64,000 nt of DNA from JAAYDI01 sp052034005. Lineage in GTDB: Bacteria; Planctomycetota; Planctomycetia; Pirellulales; Pirellulaceae. The notes under the pieces were generated by a model. It worked only from the letters and a program-made list of their open reading frames with translations. It ran no database searches and was not told where the DNA came from. Position numbers and translations under genes: made by a program. Position 1 is the first letter of the stretch. Each line of letters begins with the position of its first letter. Of the stretch, positions 43,629 through 51,420 are shown in pieces. The stretch lies in contig JBPOJB010000010.1 in NCBI GenBank assembly GCA_052034005.1, positions 105,047 through 169,046 on the forward strand, read 5' to 3'.

Positions 43629-44143
43629 GCCAGGACCTCCATCACTTCCGCGTGCTCGCGTATGATTCGCTCCAGGGCGTCCGCCGACCGCCCGTCATCC
43701 TCCCAGTTCGCGGACCAGGCCAGCGGCCCCAGCTGCCGGATGTCGGCGACGAACCGGTCGATCGACTCCGCCAGATGCTGCCCTTCGGCCGCCGAGGCCC
43801 ACACCAGTCGCAATCGGTCGCCGTCGATGCCCATCTGCTCCAGGAAGTAGCGGAGCATGGTCACGCGTCGGAGCGCCTTGTAGTTCTGTTCCACGTAATG
43901 GCAGTCGCCCGGATGGCAGCCGGCGATCATGACGCCGTCGGCCCCCAAAGCGAACGCCTTGAGCACGAACGTCGGATCGACGCGCCCGGTGCACATGACA
44001 CGGACGATCCGCACGCAGGGCGAATACTTGATCCGCGCCGTGCCCGCCAGATCGGACGCCGTGTAGCTGCACCAGTTGCACATGAACGCCACCACACGCG
44101 GATCGAACGCCGGCTCGGCCGGCTGCAGAGCGGGATCGGACAT
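43625..44143 (-). CDS. mvhD: MvhD-type [2Fe-2S] linker protein between hydrogenase and HdrA
   Basis: Small ferredoxin-like subunit (MvhD/FlpD family), 172 aa. It carries the five-cysteine family pattern: FMCNWCSYTASDLAG, SPCVRIVRVMCTGRVD and AGCHPGDCHY. In methanogens MvhD carries electrons from MvhAG into HdrA; the same order here (hdrA-mvhD-mvhG-mvhA) supports that role. It is 25 bases after hdrA and overlaps mvhG by 4 bases. Confidence 0.9.
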   Translation of the reverse strand: MSDPALQPAEPAFDPRVVAFMCNWCSYTASDLAGTARIKYSPCVRIVRVMCTGRVDPTFVLKAFALGADGVMIAGCHPGDCHYVEQNYKALRRVTMLRYFLEQMGIDGDRLRLVWASAAEGQHLAESIDRFVADIRQLGPLAWSANWEDDGRSADALERIIREHAEVMEVLA

Positions 44144-44168
44144 GGCTTGATCATCCCTCCCAGTGGAA

Positions 44169-46166
44169 TCACACGTAGTTCATCAGCCCCTCCAGCTCGG
44201 CGTCCACTTGCGCGTCGCTGAACAGATGCTGCATCGCCGCGCCGGACGGGCAGGCGGCGACACAGGTGCCACAGCCCTTGCACAGCGCCGGATCGATCAC
44301 CGCGATGTTCCGCGCGTCGTCGCGGCTGATGGCCAGATACGGACAGAGCGGGATGCAGGTCCAGCAGCCGGAACACATGTCCGGCTCGATCCAGGCCGTG
44401 TTCGGCTCCAGCTCGACCTGGCCGGCGTCGATCAGCGCCAGGGCCTGCGCCGCGGCGGCGTCCGCCTGCGCGACCGTGTCGGGGATGTCCTTCGCACCCT
44501 GGCAGGCGCCGGCCACGAACACGCCGTCACTGGCCGTGTTGACCGGCGCCAGCTTGGGATGCTTCTCCAAGAAGAACCCCTCGGCGGAACAGGAGATGCC
44601 GAACGACCGCCGGACGTCCTGCGCGTCGGGTTGCGGCTCCAGGGCCACCGACAGGATGACCATGTCGACATCCAGCCGGCGGATCGAGCCGAGCAGCGTG
44701 TCGTCCACCTGCATCGTCAGCCGGCCGTTACCGGCCGACGCGTCCCCGCTGGCCGGGCGGATATCCGCCACCTTGCCGCGCACGAAGTGCACGCCCTCGT
44801 TCTGCACCCGCTCGTAAAATTCCTCGAAGCTCTTGCCCGGCGTGCGGATGTCGATGTAACAGTTGTAGACTTCCGCCCCGGTCTTCTCACGCACCAGATG
44901 CGCCAGCTTCAGCGAATACATGCAGCAAACGCGCGAACAATACGGGTGATAGTTGCGGTCCCGGCTACCCACGCAGTGCACGATGCCGACCCGGGTCGGA
45001 GTCGAGCCGTCACGCAACGTCAACTTGCCGGCCGTGGGGCCGCCGGCGTTGAGCAGGCGTTCGACCTCCAGGCTGGTGTAGACGTTCGGGTATTTGCCGT
45101 AGCCGTAGTAGGTGATCACGGAGGGATCGAAAGTCGCAAATCCGGTGGCCACCACGATGGCGCCGACTTCATACTCCTCCACCGTCTCCTGCTGGTCGAA
45201 CCGGATCGCGTCGCGTTCGCCACAGGCCTCCACGCAGCCCTTCGAGCACTTGCCCCGCGCGATCTGCAGGCAGGTCTCCGGATCGATGACCGGGACCGGC
45301 GGCACCGCCTGGGCAAACGGCACCCAGACCGGCTTGCGCATGCCCAGCCCCTGATCGAACGGGTTGGGGAACCGGGCCCGGGTGAACGCACAGCCCTCGA
45401 TGCACAGCAGGCAGCCCACGCACAGGCTCTCATCGATGTAGCGCGGCTTGCGGCGGATCTTGACGCGGTAGTTGCCCACCGATCCCTCCACCGACTCGAC
45501 CGTCGAATAGGTCAACAGCCTGATGTTGGGATGCAGTTTGACGGCGGTCATCTTCGGGGTGAGGATGCACGCGGCGCAATCGAGCGTCGGGAAGGTCTTG
45601 TCGAACATGGCCATATGCCCGCCAATGCTCGGCTCGCGCTCGACCAAGATCACCTCCTTGCCGGCATCGGCCATGGTCAAAGCCGCCTGGATCCCCGCGA
45701 TCCCGCCGCCCACCACCAGCGCGCGCGGACGGATCTGCACGAACTGCCGCTGCAGCGGTTCGTGCCCCGCCACGCGACGGATGGCGGCCGCCAGGTGCGA
45801 CTGCGCCTTGACATAGGCGGCTTCCCGGTCGTCGGTCACCCAGGCGACCTGTTCGCGGATGTTGGCCATCTGGACGAGGAAGCGGTTCAGGCCCGCGTCT
45901 TCCGCCGCGCGGCGGAACGTCGCTTCGTGCAGGTTCGGCGAACAGGCCGCCACGACGATCCGGTTGAGCTGGAACTCCTGGATGTCGCGCTTGACCAACT
46001 CCTGGCCCGGGTCCGAGCACATGTACTTGTAGTGCCGCGCAAACACGACGCCGGGCAGCTGTTCAGCCCACGCAGCCAATGCCTCCACGTCGATCGTGCC
46101 GGCGATGTTGGTGCCGCAATGGCATACGTACACCCCGATCCGTAACGAACTATCGCGTGATATCAT
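44169..46166 (-). CDS. hdrA: HdrA-type FAD/Fe-S flavin bifurcation subunit
   Basis: HdrA-family iron-sulfur flavoprotein of 665 aa, near the usual 650. The N-terminal domain has CHC at 15-17 and Cys75. The FAD-binding motif VVGGGIAGIQ is at 151-160, and LDCAAC (Cys197, Cys200) follows. A ferredoxin insert has Cys249, 252, 255 and 259, with further cysteines in CLQIARGKCSKGCVEACG. Two C-terminal [4Fe-4S] motifs are at Cys598-608 and Cys629-639. HdrA FAD is the bifurcating centre in methanogens. The gene overlaps the end of the preceding membrane protein by 17 bases. Confidence 0.9.
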   Translation of the reverse strand: MISRDSSLRIGVYVCHCGTNIAGTIDVEALAAWAEQLPGVVFARHYKYMCSDPGQELVKRDIQEFQLNRIVVAACSPNLHEATFRRAAEDAGLNRFLVQMANIREQVAWVTDDREAAYVKAQSHLAAAIRRVAGHEPLQRQFVQIRPRALVVGGGIAGIQAALTMADAGKEVILVEREPSIGGHMAMFDKTFPTLDCAACILTPKMTAVKLHPNIRLLTYSTVESVEGSVGNYRVKIRRKPRYIDESLCVGCLLCIEGCAFTRARFPNPFDQGLGMRKPVWVPFAQAVPPVPVIDPETCLQIARGKCSKGCVEACGERDAIRFDQQETVEEYEVGAIVVATGFATFDPSVITYYGYGKYPNVYTSLEVERLLNAGGPTAGKLTLRDGSTPTRVGIVHCVGSRDRNYHPYCSRVCCMYSLKLAHLVREKTGAEVYNCYIDIRTPGKSFEEFYERVQNEGVHFVRGKVADIRPASGDASAGNGRLTMQVDDTLLGSIRRLDVDMVILSVALEPQPDAQDVRRSFGISCSAEGFFLEKHPKLAPVNTASDGVFVAGACQGAKDIPDTVAQADAAAAQALALIDAGQVELEPNTAWIEPDMCSGCWTCIPLCPYLAISRDDARNIAVIDPALCKGCGTCVAACPSGAAMQHLFSDAQVDAELEGLMNYV

Positions 46167-48405
46167 GGTTGATCCCCACTCCAGCCGCGACCGGAGCCGC
46201 GACGCCCATCGCTTCGCACACCAGTTCGCCCAGGTCGGCCACGCGCAGCCGGCCTTCGACACCCACCGTCTTCACCGCGTCCTGGAACATGACCAGGTCC
46301 TTGGGACAGGCCACGACCAGGCACTCCACGCCGGGCAGCGCGAGCGCCTCCCGGACGCGGTTCTCCGCCGGCCGCTCGGCAATCCCCGGCGCGTCTTTCA
46401 TCCAGACCCGGCCACCGCCCGCGCCGCAGCAGAAGCTGTTGGACCGGCTGCGCGGCATCTCCACCAGGCGGGCGCCGATCGCGTGCAGGACCCGTCGGGG
46501 CGCATCGTAGATGCCGTTGAAGCGGCCGAGATAACACGGATCGTGGTAGGTCACCGTGCAGTCCACGCAGCGCTCCGGGTCGAGCGAGCCCTCACGGATC
46601 AGCTCGTCCAGCAACTGCGTGTAGTGCAGCACCGGCTTGCCGGCCAACGCCGCCGCCGCGGCATCGTCCGCGCCGGCCTGGTATTCGTTCTTCAGGGTGT
46701 TGAACGTGTGCGGGTCGGTGGCCAGCACGCGCCGGAACCGGTCCCGGACCGCGTCCAATGCCCGCCCGTTCTTCTCGCGCAGCAGCGCAAACAGGCCCTC
46801 CTCGCCGATCCGACGCACGTCGTTTCCCGCGTTCTGTTCCTTGTCCATCAAGAGCCCGACGTCGACGCCCGCGACGTGCAGCAGCGTCGCGATGGCGCGC
46901 GTCACCTCGCGCGCGCGCGGGTCGTACGAAGCATAATCGCCGACGAACCACAGGCAGTCGACGGCTTCTTTCCGCACGTCCTTGAGCGCGAAGTCCAGCG
47001 ACTTCGTCCAGTCGGCGCGCTTGCGGGCCGATTGGCCGAACGAGTTCCCGTACCGCTGGAAGTTCATCAGCGCGTCCTGAAGCCCTTCGTCGACCTGGCC
47101 CTGGTCCACCAGGTGGCGCCGCAGGTCGATGATCAGCCGCGGATGCTGCACCTGGACCGGGCAGATGTCCTCGCACGCCCGGCAGGTACAGCACGCCCAC
47201 AGCTCGGCAGGCGTGACAGTCGATTCGTGCAGGCTGGCCGCGTCGCCGTTGGCCGACCGCGCCGTGCGCAGGAGCTGCGCGCTGAGACCCTGCACCAGAT
47301 CGCGCGGCGACAACGGGAGGCCGGCCGCGTGCCCCGGGCAGACCTCCTGGCACTTGCCGCACCAGGTGCAGGCGTCCACCTGCAGCAACTGCCGCCAGGT
47401 GCAGTCGCGCAGCGTGCGAACGCCCGCCTCGGCGACCACGCGCAGCCGGCCCGGCGGCGCGTCCTCGCGCAGCAACAGGTTGGCCGGCGATGAAAACAGG
47501 TGAAAGGCCTTCGTGTAAGGGATGCTGACGATCCATCCGAAGGCGAGCAGCGCGTGCGCCCACCACACCACCTGGTGCAGGCGCCGGACCGACGCCGGCG
47601 GGAGCGGCACGAAGACGCTCGCCAACCCGCGGCCGACGGGCGCTGCGCTGGCGGCCGGGAACACCGCGCCGCCCGCGGCGATCCGCTGGAGCTGCTCCGC
47701 CCGGCGCCCCGCGCCCATGTGCAACCGTTGACCCACGCTCAGCTCCTCGAGCACGGCGCGCCGCGCCGCGGGATCGCCCGCCGCAGCCGCCACCCGCGCT
47801 TCGATCTGCAGCCCTTCCGCGATCCGCAGCCCCTCCACCAGGAAACCGGTCAGCGCGATCAGCGCTAACGACGAGAGGAACGGGAACTTGTCCCACAAGC
47901 TGATGTTCGCCCGCGTGGCCTGCAGCCGGGCCGGGCGCAGGACGTAACGCCGGTAGGCGGCCAGCGACACGCCGAGTATCAAGACGACGCCGAACAGGTC
48001 CAAGGCGAACTCGAACAGCATGTAGAACCGGCCGCTCAGCAACTGGCGGTCCAGCAGCCAGTTGGTGACGTCCTGGTCGATCGTCGCCAACGCGGTGCCG
48101 ACGAACAGGACGACGATGCCCCAGAAGATCGCCTGGTGCATGATGAGCGAGAAGCCGTCGCGCGCGAGTCGCGACTGGAACAGCGCCGTCTTGACCAGCC
48201 CGGACAGTTGAGGCGGGCGCAGCGCACGCGCCAACTGCCGGCGCACGGTCGGCGTGTCGGGTTCGGCCGCGCCGATCGAAAACCACTTCCGCACACGCCA
48301 GATCACGCCGGCCAGGAACGCAATGATGACCAGCGGGATCATCATGTAGAACGTGATGGCCGCCCCGTGCGGGACGTTCCACATGATCGGCCGAGCATAG
48401 TTCAT
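46150..48405 (-). CDS. Membrane Fe-S reductase, EtfD/EMR-like (cytochrome b plus HdrD-like)
   Basis: Integral-membrane Fe-S protein of 751 aa, probably an ETF:menaquinone oxidoreductase. The NarI/HdrE-like membrane part (about 15-305) has candidate heme histidines in LIMHQAIFWG and RLHQVVWWAHALL. An Ala-rich loop (about 200-265) interrupts it. Two [4Fe-4S] motifs follow (Cys346-356; Cys405-415). The first CCG-type repeat is degenerate, with DPHT at 564-567 where relatives have CPHC. The second keeps Cys624, Cys659-660 and Cys700. It follows etfA by 13 bases, which matches known Etf-EtfD clusters. Confidence 0.82.
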   Translation of the reverse strand: MNYARPIMWNVPHGAAITFYMMIPLVIIAFLAGVIWRVRKWFSIGAAEPDTPTVRRQLARALRPPQLSGLVKTALFQSRLARDGFSLIMHQAIFWGIVVLFVGTALATIDQDVTNWLLDRQLLSGRFYMLFEFALDLFGVVLILGVSLAAYRRYVLRPARLQATRANISLWDKFPFLSSLALIALTGFLVEGLRIAEGLQIEARVAAAAGDPAARRAVLEELSVGQRLHMGAGRRAEQLQRIAAGGAVFPAASAAPVGRGLASVFVPLPPASVRRLHQVVWWAHALLAFGWIVSIPYTKAFHLFSSPANLLLREDAPPGRLRVVAEAGVRTLRDCTWRQLLQVDACTWCGKCQEVCPGHAAGLPLSPRDLVQGLSAQLLRTARSANGDAASLHESTVTPAELWACCTCRACEDICPVQVQHPRLIIDLRRHLVDQGQVDEGLQDALMNFQRYGNSFGQSARKRADWTKSLDFALKDVRKEAVDCLWFVGDYASYDPRAREVTRAIATLLHVAGVDVGLLMDKEQNAGNDVRRIGEEGLFALLREKNGRALDAVRDRFRRVLATDPHTFNTLKNEYQAGADDAAAAALAGKPVLHYTQLLDELIREGSLDPERCVDCTVTYHDPCYLGRFNGIYDAPRRVLHAIGARLVEMPRSRSNSFCCGAGGGRVWMKDAPGIAERPAENRVREALALPGVECLVVACPKDLVMFQDAVKTVGVEGRLRVADLGELVCEAMGVAAPVAAGVGINHDITR

Positions 48406-48418
48406 GGCTGGCTGCTTT

Positions 48419-49393
48419 CTACGCTCTCTGCGCGCTGATCGCCTCCACCAGGGCCGGCAACAGGTCCAGCGCGTCCGCTTCCGCGCCGTAGTGCGCCGCG
48501 CCGAAGATCGGCGCTGTCGGATCCGTGTTCACCGCGATGACCAGCTCCGCCCCGTCCATGCCTTCCAGATGTTCCGGCGCACCGCTGACCCCCAGCGCAA
48601 GATACAGCTTGGGCCGCACGGTCATCCCCGATTTGCCCACTTGGCGCGTGGCCGGGAGCCAGCCCTGGTCGACCACCGGGCGCGATGCGCACACGGCGCC
48701 GCCGAGGGCCTGGGCCAGCTCTTCGGCCAGCGCTACGTTGTCCTGCTGCTGGATCCCCCGCCCGACCGCCACCAGGATGTCCTGTTGCGTGATGTCGACA
48801 TCGCCCGCCTCGGGCAGCACCCAGTCCTGGAACCGCACCGCGCCGGGCGCCAGGGGCGCGGCCGGCGCATGCGACTCGACCTGCCCGGCGCCCGCCTCCG
48901 TGGCGGCGCGGAAGCTGCCCGGCATGATCATCAGCACGGCCGGCGACGCGTCGATCGACAGGTCGGCCGTCATCTTGCCCGCATAAAACGACGCCTTGAC
49001 GGCCAGCGCCGAACCGGCGACTTCGACCGACTTGCAAGCGGTCACCAGCGGCGCCTGGAGCCGACCGGCGAGCAACGGCGCCAGGTCCCAGCCGATCGAG
49101 GAGCCTGGCACCAGCACCGCGCGCGGCTGCTGGGCCGCGACGACCTGGGCCAGCGCCGTGACGAACGGCTCGGGCGCGAAGTCGGCCAGCTGCGGGTCGT
49201 CCACCTGGATGATGCGGTCGGCGGCCGAGAGGGAAGGCACGTAGCGCGCGCCGTCGTCGCTCAACACCACGCAGATCACCTGGCCGCCGGTGGCCGCGGT
49301 CAAGCCACGGGCGGCGGTCAGGAGTTCGCATGTGATCCCGGCAACCGCCCGGCGATGGATCTCGGCCACAACCAGCACGTCGGAGGCGCTCAT
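48419..49393 (-). CDS. etfA: Electron transfer flavoprotein alpha subunit
   Basis: EtfA of 324 aa. The C-terminal FAD-binding domain has VAVGRGIQ, ASRPVVDQGWLPATRQVGKSG, VRPKLYLALGVSGAPEHLEGM and VIAVNTDPTAPIF in family order. With EtfB it forms the two-flavin protein that takes electrons from dehydrogenases or takes part in bifurcation. It overlaps etfB by 4 bases and precedes the membrane Fe-S reductase, its likely electron acceptor. Confidence 0.9.
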   Translation of the reverse strand: MSASDVLVVAEIHRRAVAGITCELLTAARGLTAATGGQVICVVLSDDGARYVPSLSAADRIIQVDDPQLADFAPEPFVTALAQVVAAQQPRAVLVPGSSIGWDLAPLLAGRLQAPLVTACKSVEVAGSALAVKASFYAGKMTADLSIDASPAVLMIMPGSFRAATEAGAGQVESHAPAAPLAPGAVRFQDWVLPEAGDVDITQQDILVAVGRGIQQQDNVALAEELAQALGGAVCASRPVVDQGWLPATRQVGKSGMTVRPKLYLALGVSGAPEHLEGMDGAELVIAVNTDPTAPIFGAAHYGAEADALDLLPALVEAISAQRA

Positions 49394-50163
49394 TTCAGCA
49401 GTCCTTTCTCAGCAAGAATCGCCGCAATACGGCCAGCGATCTCGGTCTCCGAGCCGCTGAGCATCTCTGCGTGCGTGCCCGCTACGGATGGATAGAGTCG
49501 GCGGACGGCGACCGAGGGTGGGCTGGCCGGCCAGGTCACTTGGGGCTCCTCGAACCGGGTGTCCTTCATGGCCGCGCGGATCCGGCTCACAGGCACATAG
49601 CGGGGCGGTTGGTCGGCGCCGAGAATCCCCAGCACGGCCGGCAGTTGAACGATCAGGCGGGCCACCACCGCGCCGGGGAACTCCTTGCAGGCCACCACGG
49701 TGCCCGGCTCCGATCCCGCGTGCACGCCGCGAATGACGCCGACGTAGGGCAGACTCAAGGCGCCCGCCAGCGCCGGGGCGAGCACGCCGTCCAGCTCGTC
49801 GTGCGCCTGCACACCCACCAGGACCAGGTCGGCCTGGAGCCCCTGCACCACCTCGGCCAGCAGGGCCGCGGCAGTCCGCGGGGCGGGCGGTGCGCCGTCG
49901 GCGACCGGGACCTTCACGACGCGGTCCGCGCCCTTGGCAGCGGCCGTGTACAGCGTGTTGTCTACATCGCCCAGCCCGAATGCCACGACCGTCACCGTGC
50001 CGCCGCCCGCCTCTTTCAACAGCAACGCTTGCTCCAGGGCGTGATCGTCGCACTCGTTGATGATGAACGACGCGGCGTCCCAATCGATGGCCGTTCCGGA
50101 GCTGTCGATCTCCAACGCCTCAATCAGGTCAGGCACCTGGCGGACCACGACGACAATGTTCAT
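49390..50163 (-). CDS. etfB: Electron transfer flavoprotein beta subunit
   Basis: EtfB of 257 aa. N-terminal block VVVVRQVPD, INECDDHALEQALLLKE and VTVVAFGLGDVDNTLYTAAAKGADR match the family. The segment where many ETFs read D-x-D-T-A-Q-V-G-P reads here QAHDELDGVLAPALAGAL, so the nucleotide-binding loop is divergent and I cannot say whether this is a bifurcating ETF. It overlaps both neighbours by 4 bases. Confidence 0.88.
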   Translation of the reverse strand: MNIVVVVRQVPDLIEALEIDSSGTAIDWDAASFIINECDDHALEQALLLKEAGGGTVTVVAFGLGDVDNTLYTAAAKGADRVVKVPVADGAPPAPRTAAALLAEVVQGLQADLVLVGVQAHDELDGVLAPALAGALSLPYVGVIRGVHAGSEPGTVVACKEFPGAVVARLIVQLPAVLGILGADQPPRYVPVSRIRAAMKDTRFEEPQVTWPASPPSVAVRRLYPSVAGTHAEMLSGSETEIAGRIAAILAEKGLLK

Positions 50164-51374
50164 GCGACTCCCCTTTCACCCAAACCCATCGCTTCCGCGA
50201 GCAGTTCGATGATGTCCCGCACCTGCAGGCGATCGTCCACGCCGGCGACCTTGGCAGCGTCTTCGAACCGGGACAGCTCGTACGGACACGACACCGCCAA
50301 CGTGTCTGCCCCGGTCTCCGCGGCCTGCCGGATCCGGTCGTCCGACAACCGGTGTCCGCCGTGCGCGACGATGTGCGCATCGAGCCACATCCCGCCGCCC
50401 CCGCCGCCGCAACAGAGGGCATCCTCGTGGTGCCGCTCCATCTCGACGAGCTTCACGCCGGGGATCAGCTGCAGGAGGGCCCGCGGCGGGTCGAAGCAAC
50501 TGCAACGCCGGCCCACACAGCAGTTGTCGTGATAGGTCACCGTGGCCTCGATGGGCTGGACGATCAGGGACCGCAGTTGCTCCAGCCGCTCCGCCAGGAA
50601 CATCGTGTAGTGTTGGACCGGATACCAGGCGCCATAGCGCGGGTAGAAGGCCTGTAGGGCGCGGTAGGCATGCGGGTCGAGCGTCAGGAGCGTCCCGAAT
50701 TCCTGCGCGCCGAGCAACGCGCGGTTCTCCTCCACCAGCGTCTCGAACAGCCCCTCCTCGCCGAACATCCGCTCGCATTCACCGACGGATTTCTCTTTCG
50801 CGCCCAGGACGCCCCAGCTCACGCCCAGCCGGGTCATGATGCGCGCCCAGGAGCGGGTGACCACCTGGTTACGCGGGTAGTACGATGGATAACAACCCAC
50901 CAGCCAGAGCACGTCCACCGGGCGCGGGTCTTTCGACAGGTCCAGCACGGGCGTCTCGAGGCCCTTGGCCCAATCCAGCCGCTGGCGCGGCGATTTGCCG
51001 AGCGTGTTGCCGTACTTGAAGAGGTTCTGGAACGTCTCCTGCAGTTCCGCGGGCGGTTGATACCCCGCCTGCATCGAACGGTCCCGCAGGGCCGGCCACA
51101 GGCCGTCGGTCAGTTCGATATCGCGCGGACAGCGCAGCGAACAGGTGTAGCAGCCGACGCACATCCACAGCGAGGGGCTGGCCAAGACCCGTTCCAGGTT
51201 CCCGGTCGTCGCCTGCAGGATCAGCTTCCGCGGCGGAAACTCCATCGCCTCGCCTAAGGGGCAGCTGGCCGCGCACAGCCCGCATTGCATGCAGGTGAGC
51301 GGCGACGCGCCGCTGCCGTCCCGGCCCAGCTGTTCCAGCAGTTCCACGCCCGCGTCGGTAGATGCCACACTCAT
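50160..51374 (-). CDS. Soluble HdrD-like (HdrC-HdrB fusion) Fe-S protein
   Basis: Cytoplasmic Fe-S oxidoreductase of 404 aa that joins a HdrC-like ferredoxin part and HdrB-like CCG part. Two [4Fe-4S] motifs are at Cys28-38 and Cys72-82. The first CCG repeat is degenerate (GAKEKSVGE, LDPHAY). The second keeps Cys286-287 (HDNCCVGR) and Cys322-323 (LCCGGGGGG), then SCPYE. No separate hdrB or hdrC is present, so this may be the HdrA partner. It could also hand electrons to EtfAB. The ATG at 51374 is 46 bases after the regulator gene. Confidence 0.82.
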   Translation of the reverse strand: MSVASTDAGVELLEQLGRDGSGASPLTCMQCGLCAASCPLGEAMEFPPRKLILQATTGNLERVLASPSLWMCVGCYTCSLRCPRDIELTDGLWPALRDRSMQAGYQPPAELQETFQNLFKYGNTLGKSPRQRLDWAKGLETPVLDLSKDPRPVDVLWLVGCYPSYYPRNQVVTRSWARIMTRLGVSWGVLGAKEKSVGECERMFGEEGLFETLVEENRALLGAQEFGTLLTLDPHAYRALQAFYPRYGAWYPVQHYTMFLAERLEQLRSLIVQPIEATVTYHDNCCVGRRCSCFDPPRALLQLIPGVKLVEMERHHEDALCCGGGGGGMWLDAHIVAHGGHRLSDDRIRQAAETGADTLAVSCPYELSRFEDAAKVAGVDDRLQVRDIIELLAEAMGLGERGVA

Positions 51375-51420
51375 CGGTCGTCCTCCCCGCCTCGTCCAGT
51401 TCTCGACCCGGCTTGCGATC

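Noticed and set aside
46150..51374. Classical HdrBC subunits or F420-reducing FrhB
   Set aside because: No separate HdrB or HdrC and no FrhB-type flavoprotein is encoded; the HdrD-like fusion and MvhD are present instead, so this is not the standard methanogen complex.
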